64,000 nt of DNA from Pseudomonadota bacterium (GCA_021848345.1 JAJZUV010000001.1:361863-425862), one strand, 5' to 3'. Shown: positions 55,766 to 63,793, counted from the stretch's first letter. Notes: generated by a model from the sequence alone, not told the origin. Numbers and translations: made by a program.

Positions 55766-55960
55766 ACGCGCGCCGGCGCCTGCTCGCCGGCGCAAGCCGT
55801 CGCCCGTCGCGCAGCGGAGGTCGGGCCCCCGCTGCGAGATTCATGCGAAGCGCGCCGGGAACTTCGTGTTCGCGCCGGGGTCCTAACGGGACCTTCGATG
55901 CGCGCGCAGCCGCTGGTGGCGTCACGCATCTTGTTCATGGACCTCGAACGGGAGATCTCG

Positions 55961-56584
55961 ATGCATTCCACCTACCTGAAAATCCTCCTGTCGGCTGCAT
56001 TGCTGACGCCCTGGATGGCTACCGCGCAGGCGCAGCCCTCGCCGGACACCGCTTCTCGCCAGGGCGAAGCGCTGCAGGCCACCGAGCGCGACAACGAACT
56101 CGTGTTCCAGTTCGGGCAGGGTGTCGAGTCGATGGCCTTCAGCGCGATCGACGGCCGCGTGACCGTCGATCAGCCGATGAGCGGGACGCGCGTCGATCTC
56201 GCTCCGGGCTCGATGACCCTGCATGTGTTCGCCGGTCGCAGCGGCAGCGAACAGGTGGCCCGAAGCTGGCGCGACGCGATGAGCGGCGACGACAGCCGCA
56301 TGTTCGGCACCACGATCGATGACGCCCGGACCACCCACCCGGAGAAGCTCAACTTCTGGGTCGCCGGCCCCATGCAGATCAACGGAGTCGAACTGCAGGA
56401 CAGCATGTACATCGGGCAGGGGCATCAACTCACCGCGAACAACTGGTGGCTTGCCGACCGGACCGCGCGGGCCGATCGATGCGCGAAGGACCTTCGAGTC
56501 AAGGACGTCAACGGTCAGATCTACTGCTTTAACGCGCAAGGCTCCAACACCTATCGTGTCCGGGCCTGCGAGTCCCTGCTGTAG
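55961..56584 (+). CDS. Unrecognised secreted protein
   Basis: 207-aa protein of no family I recognise. A signal peptide (MHSTYLKILLSAALLTPWMATAQA, residues 1-24) predicts export to the periplasm or beyond. The mature protein is hydrophilic, contains the segments MQINGVELQDSMYIGQGHQL and NNWWLADRTARADRCAKDL, and ends with three cysteines within the last ~45 residues. ATG 55961 has a GGGAGA site and gives a clean signal peptide, so it is preferred to the in-frame ATG at 55898. GC content and codon use resemble the upstream core genes. It lies 195 bp after pbpC without obvious linkage. Confidence 0.75.
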   Translation: MHSTYLKILLSAALLTPWMATAQAQPSPDTASRQGEALQATERDNELVFQFGQGVESMAFSAIDGRVTVDQPMSGTRVDLAPGSMTLHVFAGRSGSEQVARSWRDAMSGDDSRMFGTTIDDARTTHPEKLNFWVAGPMQINGVELQDSMYIGQGHQLTANNWWLADRTARADRCAKDLRVKDVNGQIYCFNAQGSNTYRVRACESLL

Positions 56585-56641
56585 TCGCAGACCCCCGGGC
56601 CGGGCTTCGCGGGGGCCGCGCGACCATGGCACGGGGGTGCG

Positions 56642-56745
56642 GGTGAAAGGAACCGAAAAGCCCTCGCAAGGTGTTGCCACGCCAGGAAGTCAGGCTCGGA
56701 CCCGGGAGTCTCTACTGCAAAGCCTACCGACAAGCGTGCTCGCTG
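56642..56745. repeat. ~100-bp direct repeat, copy 1 (left of higBA)
   Basis: A block from GGTGAAAGGAACCGAAAAG to ACCGACAAGCGTGCTCGCTG recurs at 57537-57641 and, less well conserved, at 60992-61098, all in the same orientation. The core CTCGGACCCGGGAGTCTCTA is identical in copies 1 and 2. No gene is supported within it, although the reverse strand keeps a similar open frame in the copies. Confidence 0.85.
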
Positions 56746-56777
56746 ATCCCCGCGCGATGCGCAAGCTCTTGATCGTG

Positions 56778-56801
56778 GTATCGCGTAAAGTTGCGTGATA
56801 C
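56778..56801 (+). promoter_or_regulatory. Inverted repeat before higB: candidate HigA operator
   Basis: GTATCGCG and GCGTGATAC form an imperfect inverted repeat separated by TAAAGTT, ending 10 bp before the likely higB start. Toxin-antitoxin operons of this type are repressed by the antitoxin binding such palindromes over the promoter. Confidence 0.5.
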
Positions 56802-56811
56802 AGTCGAATGC

Positions 56812-57090
56812 TTGATCAAGACTTTCCGTCACAAGGTTCTGCAGGCGTTCTTCGAGAACGGCAGCAAGGCCGGCATCCAGCCCCGGCATGCGCCGCGGCT
56901 CGGCAACCTGCTCGACCAACTGGACAAGGCGAAATCGGCCGGCGACATGAACCTGCCGGGCTGGCGGCTGCACCGCCTCAGCGGCCATCTGGCGGATCAC
57001 TGGTCGGTGTGGGTCAACGGCAACTGGCGCCTGACCTTCACCTTCGACGGGCAGGACGCGATCCTCGTCGACTACCAGGACTATCACTGA
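56812..57090 (+). CDS. higB: HigB-type toxin (RelE-like mRNA interferase)
   Basis: 92-aa toxin from TTG 56812; an in-frame TTG at 56791 is the alternative, and the chosen start makes the protein begin with the usual MIKTFRHK of HigB. The segment [22 protein letters not shown] and the C-terminal [26 protein letters not shown] are hallmarks of the plasmid-maintenance HigB/RelE group that cleaves mRNA on ribosomes. The antitoxin gene follows after 34 nt, with toxin first as is normal for higBA. The pair is bracketed by ~100-bp direct repeats, which suggests acquisition or rearrangement as a cassette. Confidence 0.93.
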   Translation: MIKTFRHKVLQAFFENGSKAGIQPRHAPRLGNLLDQLDKAKSAGDMNLPGWRLHRLSGHLADHWSVWVNGNWRLTFTFDGQDAILVDYQDYH

Positions 57091-57124
57091 ACGCGTTGCC
57101 CTCATCGAACCAGGAGCATTCACG

Positions 57125-57442
57125 ATGACCCGCATGCACAACCCTCCTCATCCGGGGCTGACCCTGCGTGACGACGTGCTACCGGCGCTCGGGCTGTCCG
57201 TGACCGAGGCGGCCGGGCAGTTGGGGGTGACCCGCGTCACGCTGTCGCGGGTACTGAACGGCCACGCAAGCATCTCGCCCGAGATGGCGCTGCGCATCGA
57301 GGCCTGGCTGGGCGCCGATCGCGGCGGTCGGGCCGAGCTCTGGATCGAGCGCCAGGCCGGCTATGACCTATGGCAGGCTCGCAAGGCGGGAAGGCGGATC
57401 AAGGTGCAGCGGGCGCCCATGGAGCCGGCGCCAGCAGCGTGA
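57125..57442 (+). CDS. higA: HigA-family antitoxin (XRE helix-turn-helix)
   Basis: 105-aa antitoxin and autorepressor. It begins [30 protein letters not shown] and carries the XRE helix-turn-helix ([35 protein letters not shown], residues 30-64), followed by [14 protein letters not shown], all typical of the HigA/VapI group. It binds and neutralises HigB and represses the operon. A CCAGGAG site lies 8 bp before the ATG. A GC hairpin ~55 bp downstream probably terminates the operon. Confidence 0.95.
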   Translation: MTRMHNPPHPGLTLRDDVLPALGLSVTEAAGQLGVTRVTLSRVLNGHASISPEMALRIEAWLGADRGGRAELWIERQAGYDLWQARKAGRRIKVQRAPMEPAPAA

Positions 57443-57495
57443 GGTGTTGCCGGATTCCCCCGACCGTATACCCAGCTTGTCCGCAGGAACAACAA

Positions 57496-57514
57496 GGCCC
57501 GCGCGAAGCGGGCC
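57496..57514 (+). terminator. Probable terminator of higBA
   Basis: A perfect 7-bp stem GGCCCGC / GCGGGCC with the stable loop GCGAA lies 53 bp after the higA stop. The T-rich tail is weak (AACTCGTTGATT), so termination efficiency is uncertain. Confidence 0.5.
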
Positions 57515-57536
57515 AACTCGTTGATTCTGATGGTGC

Positions 57537-58561
57537 CGGTGAAAAGAACAGTAAGACCCTCGCAAGGCGTTGCCACGCACGGAAGTCTGGCTCGGACCCG
57601 GGAGTCTCTACTGCAAAGCGTACCGACAAGGATGCTCGCTGCGCGCGAGGGCTTGTCCGAGCGATCTTGAGCGCTCATGGCAACGCCGAAACAGCCGAGG
57701 GCGTCCGAGTCGATGCCCACGTGCACATGGTTGGCTGAAACGTACGCAGATGCAACACCCTGCGACATTGCGCACGCTTGTCCCGAAATCCAGCTAAATT
57801 CACCGAGACCGTTGTTCCCATCAATCGCGCCATCGAGATGGCCTTGGGCGACAACCACTTCGCTCGATAAGCCGGGAAGGGGAAGGGGGAGGGAAGCATG
57901 AAGTCGACCAGCTACGCAGCGCCACGACATCGACACCCTTCCTGCGACGCGCCCGCGGGAGAGCGCCCCTGCGCAAGTCCGGCCTGCACGATTCAGCCCT
58001 GACTCGCGCCGCCCGTGGTCCCGGAGACGGAACCCGCGCAGCGGTCCTGCGGCTTGCCCAGCCCCGCGGTTCTTGACCCGGGACGGATCCGCCTGCCGCC
58101 GATCACCCAGCTTCACGACCTGCCGGCCGATGCGCAGCATGCCGCCATGCAGGACAAGCTCGCTTCCCGGCAGGGCAAGTTACAGCGGCGGCAGGATCAA
58201 CCTGCGGCCATGCGGCGTGACCTGCAGAAGCTGAGCCAGGCGGCGCCGCTGGCTGCGGCAGCAGGCGCAGCAGGCCCAACAGGACCTCTCGAAGGCGCAG
58301 GAGCGCACCCAGCGCATGGCCCTGCGTGCGCCGGTGGCGGGAACCGTGCAGCAGCTCGCGGTCTACACGGTGGAAGGCGTGGTCACGCAGGCCAAGCCGC
58401 TGATGGAGATCGTGCCGGACAACACGCTGGAGGTGGAGGCCAAGGAGTCCAACAAGGACATCGGCTTCGTGCGCCCGGGGCAGAGCGCGGCGATCAAGCT
58501 GGAAACCTTCTCCTTCACGCGCTACGGCTTCCTGCACGGCACGGTGCGGCTGGTGTCCAAC
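57537..58561. repeat. Segmental duplication, copy A
   Basis: This ~1.0-kb segment is closely similar, in the same order, to 60992-62259. It comprises the ~100-bp repeat, a ~260-bp leader, an hlyD-type start region and coiled-coil/barrel coding sequence. Similarity stops after GTGTCCAAC, where copy B continues as gene and copy A turns to AT-rich DNA. Copy A lacks ~225 bp present in copy B (about 61731-61955). The leader in both copies keeps a short frame ending VVPIN-R...M-LGDNHFAR. Apart from the hlyD remnant, no gene is supported in 57443-57897. Confidence 0.85.
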
Positions 58562-58579
58562 CGTAAGCTCCCCTGCTGA
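57898..58579 (+). pseudogene. Decayed HlyD-type membrane fusion protein gene, copy A
   Basis: Remnant of a type I secretion periplasmic adaptor. A good ribosome site (GGAGGGAAGC) and ATG 57898 remain, followed by MKSTSYAAPRHRHP, which resembles genuine HlyD starts, but a stop follows after 34 codons. The membrane helix and first barrel half are missing. An internal deletion in the coiled coil shifts frame near 58250. From 58316 the frame again reads an HlyD barrel (LRAPVAGTVQQLAVYTV, then LMEIVPDNTLEVEA, then KLETFSFTRYGFLHG), cut short at VRLVSN by a junction with unrelated DNA. Not expected to make a working adaptor. Confidence 0.85.
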
Positions 58580-58689
58580 GTAGACAGTATGAAAATGGAG
58601 GCTTCCGCAGTGTATCTCCATGTTTGACGGAATGCTCGTCAAAGTCCACGTCTCGCGGGGGAAATTCACCGATACGAAAGGGAAGGGGA

Positions 58690-58977
58690 ATGATGAAGGC
58701 GCGACTCATTGTGGCTGCGGGGGTTCTCTTCCTGTCTTGGGCATCATTCGGATTGATCCCGATGATGGCGCGAGACAAGTCGATGCACGGTGTGCTAAAG
58801 ATTTATCCTCTCATAGTCATACCTATTATCGCAACGGCGCTGCTTGTTTTTGTGATAGAGTTATTGAAGGCGCTGTCCAATGCAAAACGCGGACGCGACG
58901 TCTTTGTGCTCATCTTCTTTTGTCTGTGCGTGATAATTTTCGCATCACTTGCCGTGGGATTGCTTCGACGTCTATAG
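58690..58977 (+). CDS. Unrecognised small membrane protein
   Basis: 95-aa hydrophobic protein with three likely membrane helices (LIVAAGVLFLSWASFGLI; YPLIVIPIIATALLVFVIEL; VFVLIFFCLCVIIFASLAVG). It starts at ATG 58690 (or the adjacent ATG 58693) after a GGGAAGGGGA site. It is the first of a run of AT-richer genes unlike the core genome in base composition. No family recognised. Its location next to secretion remnants would fit an immunity or accessory membrane protein, but nothing in the sequence proves that. Confidence 0.6.
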   Translation: MMKARLIVAAGVLFLSWASFGLIPMMARDKSMHGVLKIYPLIVIPIIATALLVFVIELLKALSNAKRGRDVFVLIFFCLCVIIFASLAVGLLRRL

Positions 58978-59010
58978 AGAGATTTCCTATACCGATTGGA
59001 GAAGTTGATC

Positions 59011-59148
59011 ATGCCTTCTTTGGTGGATTGGGTCGGTCTCGCTCTCGGTAGTGTTGACGGTGAGTCAAGGTCATGGCGCAGCTCGTCGCTGACGCTTTTA
59101 ATGCGGATATTAAAACGTTTCGGATTTTATGGGTTGGCTGAATTTTAA
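59011..59148 (+). CDS. Possible small protein of 45 aa
   Basis: A short frame starting at ATG 59011 with a strong TTGGAGAAG ribosome site 6 nt upstream. It begins MPSLVDWVGLALGSVDG and ends RILKRFGFYGLAEF, with an amphipathic basic C-terminal half. Its end overlaps the next gene start by 20 nt. It could be a genuine small peptide, such as a secreted cargo or leader, or the surviving start of a larger lost gene. Confidence 0.4.
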   Translation: MPSLVDWVGLALGSVDGESRSWRSSSLTLLMRILKRFGFYGLAEF

Positions 59149-59524
59149 CGGGAAGGTGTTTTGTGGGATTTGGCGCTTAATGTGGTCTCGAAGGGGATTG
59201 TCGGAGGCGGGGCGTGAGCAGCAAAAAATGGGCGGCGGATTTTTCTCGGTTACTATTTATATTGCTTTTGCTGGGTCGGTGATTTTTAATGACATTTTGC
59301 CGACCCGGCACCAAAGGACGCTCGCGGGGGTTGCGGGATTGCTGTTAATGCCTTTCATGTTCGCTGCGACATTTTGGTTGGGGTGGCGCATTTCAAGATG
59401 GAGCGCGTCATCGCCCATGGTGCTTGTTCGCATAAGCGCGTTCAGAAAGTATTTTCGACTCACCTTGTTGCCGTTTGCAATTCTTGTGATAATTTCGCTC
59501 ATCGCAAGATTCTTGAAACGTTGA
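59129..59524 (+). CDS. Unrecognised membrane protein
   Basis: 131-aa protein with three probable membrane helices: about residues 37-55 (GFFSVTIYIAFAGSVIF), 65-87 (AGVAGLLLMPFMFAATFWLGW) and 111-127 (LTLLPFAILVIISLIARF). The basic, tryptophan-rich N-terminus (MGWLNFNGKVFCGIWRLMWSRR) could lie in the cytoplasm. Its ATG overlaps the preceding 45-aa frame, and no good ribosome site is visible, so translation may depend on coupling. AT-rich composition sets it apart from the core genes. No family recognised. Confidence 0.55.
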   Translation: MGWLNFNGKVFCGIWRLMWSRRGLSEAGREQQKMGGGFFSVTIYIAFAGSVIFNDILPTRHQRTLAGVAGLLLMPFMFAATFWLGWRISRWSASSPMVLVRISAFRKYFRLTLLPFAILVIISLIARFLKR

Positions 59525-59556
59525 GTAGAGATTGGTCGATTTGCGCGGGGGGTAAA

Positions 59557-60042
59557 ATGATTGACGATATCAAGAAAATTTATCAAATTATTGACGCCTC
59601 GCCGGCCGGGATTGTCGATGTTTTTTATTGTTGGGTGAAATCTCGTTTATTTGCGGTTTATCGATCGCTAATAATTGTTTTATTGTTGCTGGGCTTGGGG
59701 GTAAATTTTTGTTGGGCTGACGGAATGAAGGGTGGCCTAAGTCCGGCCGAACTCGCGTTTATTCAAGGAAAGGTTTTCCCAGTATTAATTGAATACGGAT
59801 ACTGCGCGCGCGCGTCGGGCGACTGTTTGGGTGATTATTACGTGACATGCTTATCGTATAAGTCGCTCGCGTGTAATGTGTGGGGGGTCACCAACAAACG
59901 CGCAATATTTGCGATGACGAGGGATGTCTTGAGTAGCAATCTTCGTGTAAGTCGATTCGTCTTTTGGCGAAGTCGCTATAAAAAAAGGGGTATTTTTGAG
60001 AAGCCGTTGCTGAGTCTTGAAATCAACATGCAGGAGAATTGA
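59557..60042 (+). CDS. Unrecognised membrane-anchored or exported protein
   Basis: 161-aa protein. One hydrophobic helix at about residues 36-54 (SLIIVLLLLGLGVNFCWA) follows a ~35-residue N-terminal stretch and could be an anchor or long signal sequence. The remainder contains a Cys-rich segment (YGYCARASGDCLGDYYVTCLSYKSLACNVWG, cysteines at about 83, 89, 98 and 106) suited to disulfides in the periplasm. ATG 59557 has a GCGGGGGG site. Start-to-stop spacing to the next gene is 2 nt, implying an operon. Its Cys-rich periplasmic character resembles immunity proteins in general terms only. No family recognised. Confidence 0.55.
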   Translation: MIDDIKKIYQIIDASPAGIVDVFYCWVKSRLFAVYRSLIIVLLLLGLGVNFCWADGMKGGLSPAELAFIQGKVFPVLIEYGYCARASGDCLGDYYVTCLSYKSLACNVWGVTNKRAIFAMTRDVLSSNLRVSRFVFWRSRYKKRGIFEKPLLSLEINMQEN

Positions 60043-60044
60043 CC

Positions 60045-60395
60045 ATGACGACCAAGGCAACGCCTTTGACTGCGCCAGTGGTAATCGTCACGCTGATGAC
60101 ATACGTTGGATCGTTTTCAAATGGATGGAATGGGTTTATCCCGCGTACGTTCTTGAGTGTGACGGATTCAAACGGAAACAAGGAGGCTGTTCGTTTTACG
60201 CCGAAGGTGAATGCGCCGGCTAATGAGAAGGCGGTAGCGTATGCGACAGATCGAGCAGCTCAAGCAAACGCGGAAGCAGCCATCGGTGGCGTGCTGCCGA
60301 GCTCACCAACCCGCGCATCCGTGCCGACCAGGCCCAGTACCTCAGCGCGCTGGCCCACGCCGAAGCGGTGCGCGACCAGGGCCTGCCCACGGTGA
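60045..60395 (+). CDS. Unrecognised protein, probably truncated by a tolC-like fragment
   Basis: 116-aa frame starting at ATG 60045 with a perfect CAGGAGA site and only 2 nt after the preceding stop. The first ~80 residues (MTTKATPLTAPVVIVTLMTY, then FIPRTFLSVTDSNGNKEAVR, then AANAEAAIGG) look like a real protein in AT-richer DNA. From about 60280 the DNA matches a TolC-type gene read in another frame, so the last ~35 residues here are frame noise. The original gene was therefore probably cut by recombination, and the product, if any, is chimeric. Confidence 0.45.
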   Translation: MTTKATPLTAPVVIVTLMTYVGSFSNGWNGFIPRTFLSVTDSNGNKEAVRFTPKVNAPANEKAVAYATDRAAQANAEAAIGGVLPSSPTRASVPTRPSTSARWPTPKRCATRACPR

Positions 60396-60919
60396 AGCTG
60401 GCCTGGCAATACAGCCACAGCACCCGGCCGGTGATCGAGGGGCTGGGGCTGCCCGCCTTCGGCGCCGCCACGCGGGACAATAACGTGGCCCTTGAGGTGC
60501 AGATCCCGCTGTTCGACGGCTGGGCGCAGCGCGACCGGGAGCAGGAAGCCTCGGCGCAGGCGCAGCAGCAGCTGGCCGCCCTGGACCTTACGCGGCAGAA
60601 GGTGATCCAGCAGGTCTGGAGTGCCGACCAGAGTTATTCCGAGGCCGCGGACGACGTGCGCATGCGCCAACGCGTGGCGAAGCTGGCGAGTCAGGCGCTG
60701 CAAGCGGCGCGCAAGCGCTACCGGCATGGCGTGGCCAGCGTGCTCGAAGTGTTGAATGCGCAGGCGGCACTGGTGCGTGCGCGTGCGCAGCAGGTCGATG
60801 CGTCGCGCAGGTGGTTGCTGGCGCGCCTGAACCTGGCTTACGCGGTAGGGGATCTGGGGACTTCGCCGAGTTTGTTCGGCGCGCGGGCGCTGGATGCGCC
60901 GCAACTGGGTGCCCGCTGA
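60283..60919 (+). pseudogene. C-terminal fragment of a TolC-family outer membrane efflux protein gene
   Basis: Only the second half of a TolC/OEP protein is present. The matching frame begins near AELTNPRIRADQAQYLSALA and continues with TVKLAWQYSHSTRPVIEGLG, VALEVQIPLFDGWAQRD and the helical repeat SQALQAARKRYRHGVASVLE ... LNAQAALVRARAQQ, ending at a normal stop. A GTG at 60368 could initiate a 183-aa piece, but the signal peptide and first barrel half are missing, so no functional channel is expected. The neighbours are hlyD-type remnants, so this was likely the outer membrane part of the same type I secretion system. Confidence 0.8.
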
Positions 60920-60991
60920 GCGCAGCGCGAGGGATCGCTGCCGGGGCGAAGCATGTAACGGAGTGCGAACGATGTAACTAATGGTGCCGGT

Positions 60992-62259
60992 GCCGGTGAA
61001 AGGAACCGAAAAACACTTGCAAGGCCTTGCCACGAAAGGAAGTCTGGCTCGGCCACGGGTTCCGCTACTGCAAAGCGTACCGACAAGGATGCCCGCTGCG
61101 CGCGAGGGCGTGTCCGAGCGATCTTGAGCGCTCTTGGCAACGCCGAAGTAGGTGAGGGTCGCGAGTCAACGTCCACATGCGCATGCTCCGGTGCAACGTA
61201 CGCAAATGCAACACTCTGAGACATTGCGCACTCCTGTCCCGAAATCCGGTTAGATTGCCTCAAACCGTTGTTCCCATCAATCGTGTAACAGCGATGGTCT
61301 TGGGCGACAACCACTTCGCTCGATGAGCCGGGAAGGGGGAGGGGAACATGAAAGGCATGGACCGCGCAGCGCCACGAAAACGACACCCGGCCTGCGGCCT
61401 GCCCGAGCGAGAGCGCCCCTTCGCACAACCGAACTCCCAGATCCAGTCCTGACGCGCGCTGCCCGTGGTCCCGGAGACGGAACCCGCGCAGCAGCCACCC
61501 GGCTCGCCCGGCCCCGCGGAGCTTGACGCGGGCCTGGCCTGCCTGGTGCTGATCGCCCAGTTTCACAACCTGCCGGCCGATGCGCAGGCGCTGCGCCACA
61601 AGCTCGCGCGCCCGCAAGGCGCGCTGCAGGACAAGCTGGCCTCCGAGCGAGCCGAGCTGCTGCACCGGCAGGATCAACTAGAAGCCACCCAGCAGGACGT
61701 GGCCAAGCTGCGCCAGACCGCGCCGCTGGCAGCCGAGGTGGCGGCCTCCTACGCCCAACTGGTGAAGGGGAACTACGTCGCCCGCCAGGACTACCTGCAA
61801 AAGCAGCAGGACAGCATCAACCAGGCGGGAGACCTCGCGACCCAACGCAGCAACGCCCTGGCGCTGCAGGCGGCCATTGTCCAGCAGCAGCGCGACATCG
61901 CATCCACGAGCGCCCAGTTCCGCCAGGACCAGCTCGACCTGCTGAGCAAATCGCAGCAGCAGGCGCAGCAGGCCCAGCAGGATCTCGCCAAGGCGCAGGA
62001 ACGCACCCAGCGCATGACCCTGCGCGCGCCAGTGGCCGGCACTGTGCAGCAACTCGCGGTCTACACGGTCGGAGGCGTGGTGACCCAGGCCAAGCCGCTG
62101 ATGGAGATCGTGCCGGACAACACGCTGGAAGTGGAGGCCAAGGTGTCCAACAAGGACATCGGCTTCGTGCGCCCGGGGCAGAGCGCGGCGATCAAGCTGG
62201 AAACCTTCTCCTTCACGCGCTACGGCTTCCTGCACGGCAAGGTGCGGCTGGTGTCCAAC
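60992..62259. repeat. Segmental duplication, copy B
   Basis: Counterpart of 57537-58561 in the same orientation, ~3.45 kb downstream. The 60992-61098 part is the third copy of the ~100-bp repeat. 61099-61347 is the leader, with the same GACAACCACTTCGCTCGATR block and GGGAAGGGG-rich ribosome region. The rest is hlyD coding sequence. Copy B retains the coiled-coil segment that copy A has lost. No gene other than the hlyD remnant is supported in 60920-61347. Confidence 0.85.
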
Positions 62260-62466
62260 GATGCGCAGACGACCAAGAAGCAGCAACTCGTGTTCCCCGT
62301 GAGGGTCCAAATTGATGCGCAGCGCATGCGGGTGGACGGGAGATGGGTGCACTTGTCGCCAGGGATGGCGGTGACGGTGGATATCAAGACGGAGCGTAGG
62401 AGCGTTATGGAGTACTTCCTCAGCCCCTTGCTGCGTGCGGGCAAAGATAGCTTGCAAGAACGTTGA
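61348..62466 (+). pseudogene. HlyD-type membrane fusion protein gene, copy B, N-terminus disrupted
   Basis: An intact ribosome site (GGAGGGGAAC) and ATG 61348 open a frame that stops after 34 codons, as in copy A. A second frame from GTG 61465 is open for 333 codons. It encodes the adaptor's coiled coil (YLQKQQDSINQAGDLATQRS, then QQQAQQAQQDLAKAQERTQR), the lipoyl/barrel part (LRAPVAGTVQQLAVYTVGG), and a complete C-terminus (MRVDGRWVHLSPGMAVTVDI, ending RRSVMEYFLSPLL). The N-terminal membrane helix and first barrel half are absent. It has no ribosome site of its own, so it is probably non-functional, but expression of the soluble fragment cannot be excluded. Confidence 0.82.
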
Positions 62467-62633
62467 CGTCTGTTGAGTATGGTATTGAGGTGTTGTCGTA
62501 GAAAATATCTCAATGTCAAATTGGATCGCAATTTTCGCGGGTTTTATGAATCAAAAGTTGTGAATAATAGGTTTTCGAAATGCGTTTTGATTTCCAGGTG
62601 AATTGTTTCTCGGAAATAATATGGGGTGATAAT

Positions 62634-63425
62634 ATGGCGCGCAAGTGGCTCGCACGATCAAGTTGCAGGGTCAAAGGGAAATCAAGTGTTAGGTCGTCTA
62701 GTTGGTGGATGTGCTTCATCGCGATTGTAATATTGACCTCGCCACCTAATGCTGCGTTTTCCGCAGAGCACGAAAAAAATCTCGTGACCGCCGATTCTCA
62801 CTCTTCAGGTTCTGAGGGGGGCGGATGGTCATTTATTCATTTTGGCGGCGAAAAATCGTTCCAGCCGACGCTTTGTAAGCGAGCTGAGATGTCCGTCTTT
62901 GCGTGCACATTAAAAAATGCAAAAATCATATCGCTCTGTGCATCCCGGGCAATTTCGGCTCAATCGGGGGTGCTGGTCTATCGATACGGGGATGCAAGAA
63001 AAAAAATATTGATGCAATATCCATCGAAAAATGTACGTCCGCAGAATTGCTTTAAGCAGCAATATGAAGATGCACAGCTCGGATTCGAATCGGCTTTATC
63101 CTTTTGGCTGCGCGATTCGCGGTATAGCATTTTTATGGTGAACGCGTACAATGCTCGGTCTATTGCAGGTCTGGTTGTTGATAAAAATGAAGCAATAGTT
63201 TCTTTTCAAAAATGTACTGAAAAAAGTATCAGTTACCTTTCAAGGCCTGGTGAACCGTTAGATCTGATGGATTTCGCTTCTGTTGGCGTGCCTTCTGCGC
63301 TGGGAGATATTAGCAGTGTGCCTCTCGAGTATCTTACGACAGGAGCGCGGGCGCCGAATGACGGCATCGTGGTGGGAAATGGACGCCGAGGGCCTGATGA
63401 AAATATTGATTTGTGCGAAAAATGA
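62634..63425 (+). CDS. Unrecognised exported protein, possibly immunity-like
   Basis: 263-aa protein from ATG 62634 with a GGGGTGA site; ATG 62580 in frame is an alternative. A long basic n-region and a hydrophobic core (WWMCFIAIVILTSPPNAAFSA) form a signal peptide, cleavage near residue 43. The mature protein contains SVFACTLKNAKIISLCAS followed by SGVLVYRYGD. I associate this Cys-pair/beta-strand pattern with exported proteins that neighbour peptidoglycan-degrading toxins. It sits directly upstream of a gene whose product may carry a lysozyme-like domain, so an immunity role is a reasonable guess but unproven. The DNA is clearly AT-richer than the core. Confidence 0.6.
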   Translation: MARKWLARSSCRVKGKSSVRSSSWWMCFIAIVILTSPPNAAFSAEHEKNLVTADSHSSGSEGGGWSFIHFGGEKSFQPTLCKRAEMSVFACTLKNAKIISLCASRAISAQSGVLVYRYGDARKKILMQYPSKNVRPQNCFKQQYEDAQLGFESALSFWLRDSRYSIFMVNAYNARSIAGLVVDKNEAIVSFQKCTEKSISYLSRPGEPLDLMDFASVGVPSALGDISSVPLEYLTTGARAPNDGIVVGNGRRGPDENIDLCEK

Positions 63426-63496
63426 ATTATGAGGGTGGGCTGGTGTTGATTGATCATATTTCTTCATAAGGCGATTTCTGCCACTTAGGGGCGACT

Positions 63497-63793
63497 ATGA
63501 GCAACTCGAATTTCACGTTCAATTCAAGCTATATTTCTTCTACGCTGATACCGGCTCTTGAAGAGGTTGTCGCCGCGACTGAATTGGGTGGCAACACTGA
63601 GTTGATCGATCAATTTTCGCTCGCTGGCGGCAAGAGTAGTTACAGCTTTGGGTTGTATCAATTTGATATTGGGGTGAATCCTGGTGCTCGAGAGTTGTTG
63701 CTCTCTTTCGGTTTTTCTTCCTCCCAAATAACGGAGTTGGGATCGTCGTCAGTCTTGCCTGCAAATACTCTCGCGGCGCTAACAGGCCGTTGA
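63497..63793 (+). CDS. Unrecognised protein truncated by an insertion sequence; possible lysozyme-like N-domain
   Basis: 98 residues remain before the frame ends at a TGA supplied by the insertion sequence end. The start MSNSNFTFNSSYISSTLIPA lacks a Sec signal peptide and is Ser/Asn-rich. GGKSSYSFGLYQFDIGVNPG at about 44-63 resembles the core of lysozyme-like domains found at the N-terminus of some RTX-type exported proteins; this match is from memory and weak. A cargo of a type I system carries its signal at the C-terminus, which here would have been lost. Native length unknown. Confidence 0.5.
   Translation: MSNSNFTFNSSYISSTLIPALEEVVAATELGGNTELIDQFSLAGGKSSYSFGLYQFDIGVNPGARELLLSFGFSSSQITELGSSSVLPANTLAALTGR

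Noticed and set aside
55922..57141. Minus-strand frames over the secreted-protein and higBA region
   Set aside because: They are antisense to better supported genes; the resemblance among them comes from the ~100-bp DNA repeat.
57570..57901. Several 70-75 codon plus-strand frames in the leader of duplication copy A
   Set aside because: No ribosome sites, not conserved in frame in copy B, and no recognisable domains.
58015..58566. A 183-aa protein from duplication copy A
   Set aside because: Its second half is an out-of-frame reading of the HlyD barrel; the deletion near 58250 shifts the frame.
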